A stretch of 64,000 nt of DNA from Anaerolineales bacterium (GTDB taxonomy: Bacteria > Chloroflexota > Anaerolineae > Anaerolineales > Villigracilaceae). Below the pieces are notes generated by a model. That model had not been told where the DNA came from. It did not search any database and saw nothing but the letters and a program-made list of their open reading frames with translations. This document shows, piece by piece, positions 57,699 through 64,000 of the stretch. The stretch covers positions 124,001-188,000 of the forward strand of contig JAUQXA010000018.1 in assembly GCA_030834895.1 (NCBI GenBank), given 5' to 3'. Made by a program: the position numbers and the translations under genes. Numbering within the stretch: the first letter of the stretch is position 1; every line of letters starts with the position of its first letter.

Positions 57699-57733
57699 AC
57701 AAGGGCGACCTCGAACGGGTTGCCCTTGTTTTG
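57699..57733 (+). terminator. Terminator after the membrane protein gene
   Basis: ACAAGGGCGACC pairs with GGTTGCCCTTGT (one G-T pair), then TTTGTT. A close copy is at 58273-58308. Confidence 0.85.
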
Positions 57734-57827
57734 TTACATGGCGTCAGGACTGTAATATTTTCAAACATTCCTATGAGTGGCGTATGGTCTTTCCAGAGTC
57801 TTTTATTCCCCTATAAGTGCTATAATG

Positions 57828-57836
57828 ATTCTAGTA
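57828..57836 (+). promoter_or_regulatory. Extended -10 promoter of the small membrane protein
   Basis: TGCTATAAT at 57828-57836, the same 9-mer as before tRNA-Val and the epimerase gene. The leader is about 40 nt and a Shine-Dalgarno is present. Confidence 0.6.
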
Positions 57837-57882
57837 AGATGAGTTCGAAATTGTCTGTTTGCTATTACAAGGAGAAACAGCA

Positions 57883-58065
57883 ATGAACAAGAAAACGATG
57901 GGTATCGTTTTGTTGGCAGTTGGGGTGGTGTTGTTGATTGGCTCGCTGGCAGCCGATGCAATTGGGATCGGTGGTGCAGCCGGTTTCGGTTATAAACAAA
58001 TCATCGGCGCTGTTGTCGGAGTCATTGTTGCCGTGGTCGGGTTTGTCTTATATTCCAGGAAGTAG
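57883..58065 (+). CDS. Small two-helix membrane protein
   Basis: A 60-residue protein starting at the ATG at 57883 with AAGGAG upstream; an upstream frame extension is not needed. It has two membrane helices (GIVLLAVGVVLLIGSLAAD and QIIGAVVGVIVAVVGFVLY) with a Gly-rich turn. No family is recognised beyond small DUF-type membrane proteins. It lies between two copies of the same gene end and terminator. Confidence 0.78.
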   Translation: MNKKTMGIVLLAVGVVLLIGSLAADAIGIGGAAGFGYKQIIGAVVGVIVAVVGFVLYSRK

Positions 58066-58126
58066 AACGTCCAACTGATTAAGATATAAATTGACGACCA
58101 GTTTCCTCGCGGACCTGGTACTTTTG

Positions 58127-58252
58127 CCTTTCCCTGCTCACGGGTGGATTGACCAGCCTTTTCCCGCACGGCTGTCCTACCGTGAATTGAAAGCCCTGCC
58201 CGCGCTGACCCCGCAGGTTGTGGATGAAACTCCGCTGCCGCCAGTGAGTTGA
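58127..58252 (+). pseudogene. Decayed copy of the end of the 56552 membrane gene
   Basis: CCCTGCTCACGGG-GGA-TGACCAGCC, then TACCG-GA-TTGAAAGCCCTGCC and the last codons plus stop (ACTCCGCTGCCGCCAGTGAG) match the 3' end of the gene at 56552, with an internal deletion of about 140 bases. The copy of the terminator follows at 58273. No start codon or open frame is left. It records a duplication of the gene end around the small gene. Confidence 0.85.
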
Positions 58253-58272
58253 TTTGAATTTGCATTGAAATG

Positions 58273-58308
58273 ACAAGGGCGACCTCGAACGGGTCGCCCT
58301 TGTTTTTT
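58273..58308 (+). terminator. Second copy of the GGGCGACC terminator
   Basis: ACAAGGGCGACC-tcgaacg-GGTCGCCCTTGT then TTTTTT. The stem is now perfect, unlike the copy at 57699. Confidence 0.9.
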
Positions 58309-58351
58309 CGTCATCGTCAGGTAGTATAATTTCGAGCGAGGAGACAAACTC

Positions 58352-58672
58352 ATGACGCTCTATAATTCTCCAAACTCGGTGCTGAATAAAGTTGCAGGCT
58401 CTTTGGTTGCGACGAAGCGCTTCGCCACAGTGGAAGATGCCCTGTGGGACATGGCTGTCTCGACTGTGCGCGGCAAGGTGACATATTACCGCCGCCGAAT
58501 CCGAAGGATGGAGAACAAATATGGGATGGACTTCGATAAGTTTACAACGCGCCTGAAAGGTAAAGCCACGCCCGCGCAGGAAGATGACTGGCTGGCTTGG
58601 AAATCCGCCCGCTCCATGTTAGCGGACTGGCAGAAGACCTATCAGGATTTGCGCCATGCAAGCCATCGTTGA
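58352..58672 (+). CDS. Likely antitoxin of a TumA/TumE-like pair
   Basis: A 106-residue helical protein. AGTATAAT near 58321 and GAGGAGA before the ATG give a normal leader. It has a basic middle (KVTYYRRRIRRMENKYGMDFDKF) and the end EDDWLAWKSARSMLADWQKTYQDLR. The gene overlaps the TumE-like gene by 17 bases, the usual antitoxin-first order. The family itself is not obvious from motifs; the pairing is the main evidence. Confidence 0.7.
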   Translation: MTLYNSPNSVLNKVAGSLVATKRFATVEDALWDMAVSTVRGKVTYYRRRIRRMENKYGMDFDKFTTRLKGKATPAQEDDWLAWKSARSMLADWQKTYQDLRHASHR

Positions 58673-59033
58673 TGATATATTGAGCATACTCGAAGCGGAT
58701 GCGCTGGTTGAAGACGCGCATGTCGTTAATTACGACGAGACTCCATTCGGAAAACTGGAAGCCAAGATTCGCTGCCAGTTGCCAAAGAAACACCTGCTTC
58801 AAATCTGGATTCACCTTGAGCCAGAATCTTTGGACTACGCATACCAATTATTTACGACTGTCCCGCTTTTACGTTGGGATAATGCGCCACATTATGGGCA
58901 TCTCGCCAGTGCACCGCATCACTTTCACGATGAAAACGGGGACGTTTTTGATTCACCTCTGACTGGCAATGTCAAACGGGATTTGAAAATCGTGCTATCC
59001 GAAATCCGCAAGTGGATGAAAGCACAAACATAG
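58656..59033 (+). CDS. TumE-like toxin (DUF6516 type)
   Basis: A 125-residue alpha/beta protein. The segment PLLRWDNAPHYGHLASAPHHFHDENG matches the RWDNAPHH-x-x-x-x-x-PHH-x-H pattern of DUF6516/TumE-type toxins, with a His cluster that may be catalytic. The N terminus (AIVDDILSILEADALVEDAHVVNYDETPFGKLEAKI) is a helix and strands. It is translated from within the end of the preceding gene. Function as a toxin is inferred from the family. Confidence 0.78.
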   Translation: MQAIVDDILSILEADALVEDAHVVNYDETPFGKLEAKIRCQLPKKHLLQIWIHLEPESLDYAYQLFTTVPLLRWDNAPHYGHLASAPHHFHDENGDVFDSPLTGNVKRDLKIVLSEIRKWMKAQT

Positions 59034-59046
59034 TCAATCGATAATT

Positions 59047-59155
59047 AGCCCTTTTCTCCCCTAAACTGCGTTTCATACAACTGGGCATACAACCCATTGA
59101 CCGCCAACAGTTCCTCGTGTGTTCCTCTCTCGACAACCCTCCCGCGATCCATGTT
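59047..59155 (-). pseudogene. Duplicated 3' tail of the ABC exporter gene
   Basis: This stretch repeats the last 110 bases of the exporter gene at 59261 with a few changes (TTTCATACAACTGGGCATAC, CCGCCAACAGTTCCTCGTGT). It encodes [20 protein letters not shown] and the rest of the tail, ending in the same stop region. It has no start of its own. A palindromic element (59158-59253) separates it from the intact tail. Confidence 0.87.
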
Positions 59156-59157
59156 TT

Positions 59158-59253
59158 CGTCATTGCGAGGGCGCTCTTGTTCTTTGCCCGAAGCAATCCC
59201 CATCACGTAAGCGAGATTGCTTCGTCGGAAAGAGCACCCTCCTCGCAATGACG
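59158..59253 (+). mobile_element. CGTCATTGCGAGG palindromic element, 96 bp
   Basis: CGTCATTGCGAGG (59158-59170) is perfectly inverted at CCTCGCAATGACG (59241-59253), a 13-bp terminal repeat. Inside are TTCTTTGCCCGAAGCAATC and GAGATTGCTTCGTCGGAAAG. A short form is at 16002. It sits between two copies of the exporter gene end. Confidence 0.82.
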
Positions 59254-59260
59254 GAATAGG

Positions 59261-61231
59261 CTACACCTTCTCTCCCCTAAACTGCGTCTCATACAACTGG
59301 GCATACAACCCATTGACCGCCAGCAGTTCCTCGTGCGTTCCTCGTTCGACAATCTTCCCGCGATCCATCACCAAAATAAGATCCGCCGCCAAAATCGTGG
59401 ACAGGCGATGGGCGATGACAATGCTTGTCCGCCCTGCCATGACGTGTTTCAACGCGTCTTGAATCAGCGACTCAGATTCGCTGTCCAGTGAACTGGTGGC
59501 TTCGTCTAGAACGAGGATGCGCGGGTTCTTGAGGATCACGCGCGCGAGGGCGATGCGTTGTTTTTCACCGCCGCTCAGTCGGTATCCACGCTCGCCGACG
59601 ATGGTATCGTAGCCTTCGGACAGGTCCATGATGAAGTTGTGGATGTTCGCGGCGCGCGCCGCAGACTCGATCTCCGCTTGTGTGGCGTCGGGTTTGGCGT
59701 AGGTCAGGTTGGTGCGGATGGTGTCATGGAAGAGGTAGGTCTCCTGCGTCACCATGCCGATGGCGGACGAAAGCGACTCGAGCGTCACATCGCGCAGGTC
59801 ATGCCCGTCGATGCGGATCAAGCCGTCGGTGGGGTCGTACAGGCGCGGGATGAGATAAGTCACCGTGGTCTTGCCCGCTCCAGATGGACCGACGAGGGCA
59901 ACCAACTGTCCAGGGCGGGCGATGAAGGAGAGTCCCTCAAGGGCGACGTCTCGGGCCTGGGAGGTCGAGTCAGCTTCCCCGTTGTCATCCTGACGATTGA
60001 CCATAGACGATTGACCATTCCCTCCCTTGGCATTTTTAGTGTCCACTGATGACTGTCCACTGATGACTGCTTTGACGTCTTCCATCTTCCCGTAACGTTT
60101 GACATCCTTCAGCAGCTTGGAGTCATCCACCTTGTAGTTGAAGGTGACATCCTTGAATTCAAGCTCGCCTTTGACATCTTTCAACGCAACTGCGTTCTTT
60201 TTTTCGATAATATCATGCGGCAAATCGAGCACCTCGAAGACGCGCTCAAAGGAAACCATGCTGGTGGAGAATTCGACGGGCGCGCCAGCCAGCCCTTGCA
60301 GCGTGCCATAGAGTTGACCGAGATACGAGCCGAACGCGACGATGGTGCCGATGGTGAAGACGTCGGTGATGACGAAGTATCCGCCCAAGCCGTAGACGAG
60401 CGCCGTGCCCACCGCAGTCACCAGCCCGAAGATGACGAAGAACGACGAGCCGACCACCGCGCGTCGAATCCCAATATCGCGGACATTCGCGGCGCGTTCG
60501 CGGAAACGCTTCTCCTCTTCGCGCGTGCGCCCGAAGAGCTTGACCAGCAGCGCGCCGCCGATGTTGAGGGTCTCGTTCATGTGCGCGTTCATCTGCGCGT
60601 TGATGTCCATCGACTGGCGGGCGATGTCGCGCAGGACGTTGCCGAGCCGCTGGGCGGTGACGATGAACAGCGGCAGGATGAGCACGCTGACGACGGTCAG
60701 CCGCCATTCGAGTGTCAGCATGACCGACAGCAGGGCAACGGCTTCGACAAAATTGGTGACGATGTTGACGATGGTATTGCTGATGGCGTTTTGCGCGCCG
60801 ACTACATCGTTGTTGAGGCGGGACATCAACTCGCCTGTCTTGGTGTTGGTGAAGAAACGCAGCGACATCCGTTGCAGACGGGAGAACAGTGCGGAACGTA
60901 AATCGAAGATCACGCCTTCGCCGACCGTCGAGTTGAGTCTGCGCTGGACGACGCTGATCCCCCCGTTGAGCGCGGGGATGAACAGCAGCGCCAGTCCCAG
61001 CCAGATGAGGCGCTGGGTATCCTTGGCGGGCAGCACCACGTCGATCATGTTGCGGAAGATGAGCGGGGTCAGCAGGGATAGTCCCGTGCTGAGGAGGATG
61101 GTCACCAACATGCCTGTGATGTGTCCCCAGTAGGGTTTGGCATAATCGAGGACACGCAATAAAAGTTCGCGGGTCACTTTGGGCTTTTCGTCGCCCTGAC
61201 GCATTGACATGAAAAAACCGTATCCGTGCAT
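59261..61231 (-). CDS. ABC exporter, fused permease and ATPase
   Basis: A 656-residue half exporter of the MsbA/lipid-type. Six membrane helices cover about 35-320, with FFTNTKTGELMSRLNNDVVGAQNAIS in the coupling region. The ATPase has Walker A GPSGAGKTT, signature RLSGGEKQRIALAR, Walker B ILVLDEATSSLD and H-loop IAHRLS. Between the first ATPase strand (FNYK) and ALEGLSFIARPG lies a segment of about 60 residues (KVDDSKLLKDVKRYG to TSQARDVALEG) not found in the family. Part of it (ISGQSSVDTKNAKGGNGQSS) is encoded by CAGTGGACAGTCATCAGTGG-type intergenic repeat. The ATG at 61231 has AAGGAA upstream. Confidence 0.92.
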   Translation of the reverse strand: MHGYGFFMSMRQGDEKPKVTRELLLRVLDYAKPYWGHITGMLVTILLSTGLSLLTPLIFRNMIDVVLPAKDTQRLIWLGLALLFIPALNGGISVVQRRLNSTVGEGVIFDLRSALFSRLQRMSLRFFTNTKTGELMSRLNNDVVGAQNAISNTIVNIVTNFVEAVALLSVMLTLEWRLTVVSVLILPLFIVTAQRLGNVLRDIARQSMDINAQMNAHMNETLNIGGALLVKLFGRTREEEKRFRERAANVRDIGIRRAVVGSSFFVIFGLVTAVGTALVYGLGGYFVITDVFTIGTIVAFGSYLGQLYGTLQGLAGAPVEFSTSMVSFERVFEVLDLPHDIIEKKNAVALKDVKGELEFKDVTFNYKVDDSKLLKDVKRYGKMEDVKAVISGQSSVDTKNAKGGNGQSSMVNRQDDNGEADSTSQARDVALEGLSFIARPGQLVALVGPSGAGKTTVTYLIPRLYDPTDGLIRIDGHDLRDVTLESLSSAIGMVTQETYLFHDTIRTNLTYAKPDATQAEIESAARAANIHNFIMDLSEGYDTIVGERGYRLSGGEKQRIALARVILKNPRILVLDEATSSLDSESESLIQDALKHVMAGRTSIVIAHRLSTILAADLILVMDRGKIVERGTHEELLAVNGLYAQLYETQFRGEKV

Positions 61232-61635
61232 GGGAGTTCCTTGGTTGGAGTGAGCAGATAGGGAATGGTGAATAGTTGTTTGACCATGAACTATTCACCA
61301 TTCCCCATGACCTTTCCCTCTATTTTGCCCCCGCCTGCCTGATTTCACAACTGGACAAAGGGGGAGGTTAATGAAAGTCTGATGGGGAAGTGGGAAAACA
61401 ATCTCCTGTTTGTGGCGCCTCTTTTCGAGTATTGAAGCCCAGGATGATAAATACCCAAATCCATGTCATGGCATGATTTACAAGTGAAAATCAAGTGCAT
61501 GAAACAATTTTGCGTGAACTAAATTGGAAAGATGCTTGACATGGATGCTATAATAATTTTGAAAAGGATTTTGATCTAACAATGATTATGGTCAACTTGC
61601 TTTGGGAACCAGCAAGAAGGTAGGTTGGAAGAAAA
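61232..61635. other. Intergenic region with palindrome and promoter
   Basis: GGGAATGGTGAATAGTT and AACTATTCACCATTCCC (61261-61305) form a 17-bp hairpin just upstream of the exporter gene. TGCTATAAT at 61546-61554 is the extended -10 of the TPR-propeller gene, with an 81-nt leader. No gene is seen. Confidence 0.65.
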
Positions 61636-63627
61636 ATGACAGATCATTCCGAAAAACCAGATTTCATTGTCGATCCATCAGGAAACGCGCGAGATGTTCG
61701 CGATCAAAAATATTCGCAGTGGTCTTCTTCCTCAGCGCCAACAAACAACACAGCACCTTCACCCCATGTTGAACGGACCTCTCCGGAAAGACCACCGTCC
61801 ATACAAAACTCGAGAATTACTCCTATCTTTCCGATTTTTCTCGTAATATCGCTTCTCTTGTTTGCTGTCAGACTTTGTGCGGCATCCTCCATAGCTAGAA
61901 ATACTCCTGCCGAACCCGATGGGCAATCCTTCGTTGATATGGGGATGTATTATTATGAGCAAGGGGAACTCGAACAAGCCATCACCCAACTCAATATTGC
62001 AATCAACATGAATCCAGATTTTGGCGAAGCCTACAATAACCGCGGGCTGGTCTACTTTGATCTGTCTGATTACGACAAAGCACTGGCAGACTTTGATAAA
62101 GCCACCCAACTTATGCCCAATTCTGCTATCCCTTACAGTAATCGGGGAGCCACCTATTTAGCCAAAGGCGATCATGACAATGCACTTACCAGTCTTGATA
62201 GAGCGCTCGAACTGAACCAAAAATTTGGCAAAGCCTTTTATAACCGCGGTCTCACCCATCTGGATTTGGAGAATTACGATCAAGCCATCACAGATTTTGA
62301 TAAGGCAATCGAATTCAGCCCCGAACAGTTTTCCACCTTATTACATAAAACTCCAACCAGGGAAGCGACAAATAACAGTCCGTTTCTCGGTAATTTTGTA
62401 AAAAGCATCGAGATGTCACAGTCATTTGCAGATCTGCCAACAGCGTACACGTACCGGGGAGTTGCTTATTACAGAAAAAACGATTACGAAAGTGCTATCG
62501 CAGATTTCAACAAGGCAATCGAACTTCAACCTGACCTAGCCTTTGCCTACTATTATCGGGGCGTCACATACTACAATCGCAGTGAAAACGAAAAGGCATT
62601 AAAAGATCTCGAAACAGTCGTTGAATTAAACAATGACCCACAGATTCAGTCAGAAGCAGGGTTGATTTTGGATGAATTGAAATTGACCTTGGAGCCTGCT
62701 TTTCTTAGCCCGACAGGGAGTAGTGGTGCTTTTGGAGAGACGGGGATCGAGAACGAACAGGTTTTTAGTCTGGTAATTGACCCGCTAACTCCAAATACTC
62801 TATTTGCAGCAACAGGGAACGGCATATTTACAAGCGTAAATAGTGGGGTGGATTGGATACCTGCCAACAACGGGCTGACTGATACTGATGTTCGGGCCCT
62901 AGCTATTAATCCACTGACCCCAACCATCCTCTATGCCGGGACATTTACTGGCACTTTTAAAAGCACGGATGGTGGCGAAAACTGGAGTTTGGTAAATACG
63001 GGTCTAATCGATACCGATATTCAATCTTTGGTAATTCATCCGACAAAGCCAGAGGTTATTTATGCGGGCACTTTTGGGGGTAGTGTATTCAAAAGTGAAA
63101 ACGGAGGGGATAGTTGGAGTTCGGCCGCCAATGGCATTACTGGCACAGCAGTTTTTACGCTGGCTATTGACCCGACGATGCCAACCACCATCTATGCAGG
63201 AACAATGGATGGTTTTTTTAAGAGCATGAATGACGGCGAGACATGGGAGTTCTTTGGGTTGAAGGATTCATTTGTTTTGGCCATCGCAATTGACCCTATC
63301 ACACCAACTACCCTATATGCAGGGACAATCGATGGTTTGTTTAAGAGCGTTGATGGTGGTAAGCAATGGCTGCCCGTCGAAAACGGCTTACCTGATACCT
63401 ATATTTCTGGTTTGGTAATTGATCCTTTTAATCCTGTTACTATTTATGCCGGGGGATCCAGTGTATATAAAAGCACAGATGGCGGTAACAATTGGCAGTT
63501 GGTCGCTGCTGACCTGTCTATTCCAGCAGTTCGCGTTCTTGCGCTTGATCCGATTACGACGACTACTCTCTATGTTGGAACAGAATACAACGGCGTCTTT
63601 GCCATTCGGCAAGTGGATGAGAAATAG
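61636..63627 (+). CDS. TPR protein with outer BNR/VPS10-like beta propeller
   Basis: A 663-residue protein. The N terminus is polar (about 60 residues), then one membrane helix (about 62-82, PIFPIFLVISLLLFAVRL). Residues 95-350 contain TPRs of the A-Y-x-N-R-G-x-x-Y type (AYNNRGLVYFDLSDYDKALADFDKA and repeats). Residues 370-655 are a propeller with repeated P-x-T-L-Y-A-G-T and G-V/I-F-K-S-x-D-G-G-x-x-W motifs, as in YCF48/sortilin/BNR proteins. The TPR and propeller lie on the same side, probably outside. Unknown function; protein or glycan binding is likely. Confidence 0.82.
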   Translation: MTDHSEKPDFIVDPSGNARDVRDQKYSQWSSSSAPTNNTAPSPHVERTSPERPPSIQNSRITPIFPIFLVISLLLFAVRLCAASSIARNTPAEPDGQSFVDMGMYYYEQGELEQAITQLNIAINMNPDFGEAYNNRGLVYFDLSDYDKALADFDKATQLMPNSAIPYSNRGATYLAKGDHDNALTSLDRALELNQKFGKAFYNRGLTHLDLENYDQAITDFDKAIEFSPEQFSTLLHKTPTREATNNSPFLGNFVKSIEMSQSFADLPTAYTYRGVAYYRKNDYESAIADFNKAIELQPDLAFAYYYRGVTYYNRSENEKALKDLETVVELNNDPQIQSEAGLILDELKLTLEPAFLSPTGSSGAFGETGIENEQVFSLVIDPLTPNTLFAATGNGIFTSVNSGVDWIPANNGLTDTDVRALAINPLTPTILYAGTFTGTFKSTDGGENWSLVNTGLIDTDIQSLVIHPTKPEVIYAGTFGGSVFKSENGGDSWSSAANGITGTAVFTLAIDPTMPTTIYAGTMDGFFKSMNDGETWEFFGLKDSFVLAIAIDPITPTTLYAGTIDGLFKSVDGGKQWLPVENGLPDTYISGLVIDPFNPVTIYAGGSSVYKSTDGGNNWQLVAADLSIPAVRVLALDPITTTTLYVGTEYNGVFAIRQVDEK

Positions 63628-63873
63628 TTTGCAAATTTGGAAATATAAGAACGGAACATTATGTAAGTTGAACAGACCCACTTTCGTGTCAAAGAAGATA
63701 AGTCAGCCCGTGCGAATGAGATGAGGCAACTCGAAGGTTCACGGGAAAAAATCCGCCGTGTTATGCGTGCAAAGCCGACTCAAGTGAGCAGCTAGTCCGC
63801 TTGAGCGGACTTCGTAGGAATAGTCCGTGGATTAGGTGGAGATATGGTTTTGCTGTTCAGGTAAAATCCCCAC
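63628..63873. other. Intergenic region with small hairpin
   Basis: AGTCCGC-TTGA-GCGGACT (63794-63811) is a perfect 7-bp hairpin. TAAAAT at 63862-63867 precedes the last ATG by six bases. A weak frame across 63628-63720 is not convincing. Confidence 0.45.
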
Positions 63874-64000
63874 ATGAGCACCAAATCGGTCATTGGTTCC
63901 TACCAAGACATTTATCATGAGATAAATGTCGAGCGGCTTGGGTTGTTCAGGCTGGTTGGAGAGATGTATTCCTGCAAGGAAGTCCTTTATCCTGGTTGTT
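63874..64000 (+). CDS. Unknown protein, N-terminal part only
   Basis: Translation from the ATG at 63874 gives MSTKSVIGSYQDIYHEINVE and continues to the window edge without a stop (42 codons). The part LFRLVGEMYSCKEVLYPGC is mixed helix and strand and could be the beginning of a methyltransferase-like Rossmann fold, but this is a guess. A TAAAAT box six bases before the ATG and the lack of a Shine-Dalgarno suggest a leaderless start. Confidence 0.45.
   Translation, partial: MSTKSVIGSYQDIYHEINVERLGLFRLVGEMYSCKEVLYPGC

Noticed and set aside
60246-61301. A second long minus-strand frame overlapping the ABC exporter
   Set aside because: It is the neighbouring frame of the exporter gene, His/Arg/Pro-rich, and would conflict with all conserved ABC motifs.
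63628-63873. A tRNA or structured RNA gene in the last intergenic region
   Set aside because: Only one 7-bp hairpin is present and no cloverleaf can be drawn.

Overview
The window looks like a chromosomal piece of a Chloroflexota bacterium, most likely class Anaerolineae. This is inferred from gene style, not from a marker gene: secreted proteins with Thr/Pro-rich linkers, TIR and TPR surface proteins, a C-terminal sortase domain on a giant exoprotein, a split Cas4-like nuclease, a COG3375-type acetyltransferase and many small palindromic repeats. Housekeeping genes lie on both strands in short operons. I saw no rRNA, CRISPR array, prophage or transposase gene.

Layout. 1-5.8 kb: partial TPR-like gene, folP, a STAS-like protein, tRNA-Val, an epimerase, a GNAT enzyme, and a divergent pair (membrane protein under a LexA-like operator / squalene-phytoene synthase). 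5.9-8.6 kb: lipoprotein and secreted beta-helix protein. 8.8-13.9 kb: an Rrf2 regulator, a PstSCAB-like ABC importer without PhoU, and a TauE/SafE permease. 13.9-17 kb: a membrane methyltransferase, an NfeD/ClpP-class protease and lipA. 17-19.6 kb: a defence-like island with a decayed TIR gene start, a MNT/HEPN/BrnA-like three-gene operon and a TIR-TM-SH3 protein. 19.8-22.3 kb: a full-length class A penicillin-binding protein that has lost its main catalytic residues. 22.5-32.7 kb: rnz, ftsK, B12-binding mutase subunit with meaB, prs, mutM, a universal stress protein and two half-size ChrA proteins. 32.8-35.8 kb: a large TIR-TPR-TM-double jellyroll receptor-like protein. 35.8-48.3 kb: ogt, a TyrA-like gene, GIY-YIG, a phosphoribosyltransferase, a Cas4-like nuclease split in two around a HEAT-like gene, nadK, recN, tRNA-Arg, an M1 peptidase, thrB, a hemerythrin-like protein without His ligands, a LysE exporter and a cupin. 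48.4-54.1 kb: a 1588-residue sugar-dehydrogenase/PKD/MBG/sortase fusion and a KamB/NpmA-like 16S rRNA methyltransferase. 54.4-64 kb: an SMR exporter, an ECF sigma/anti-sigma pair, membrane proteins, a TumE-like toxin-antitoxin pair, an exporter ABC gene and a TPR-propeller protein.

How parts work together. The Rrf2 gene and the importer share an inverted 11-bp element in their upstream regions, so the importer is probably under Rrf2 rather than Pho control and may carry an oxyanion linked to sulfur metabolism. The two TIR proteins have the same plan: a cytoplasmic TIR domain with the NADase-type glutamate, one membrane helix and an outer binding module, which suggests envelope receptors. Several genes are preceded by TATAAT-like boxes ending 6-9 nt before the start codon with no Shine-Dalgarno, so leaderless mRNAs seem common.

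Genome dynamics are visible. Three small palindromic element families occur, several copies directly touch stop codons, repeat-derived segments have entered reading frames, and three genes have partial duplicates of one end lying beside them.
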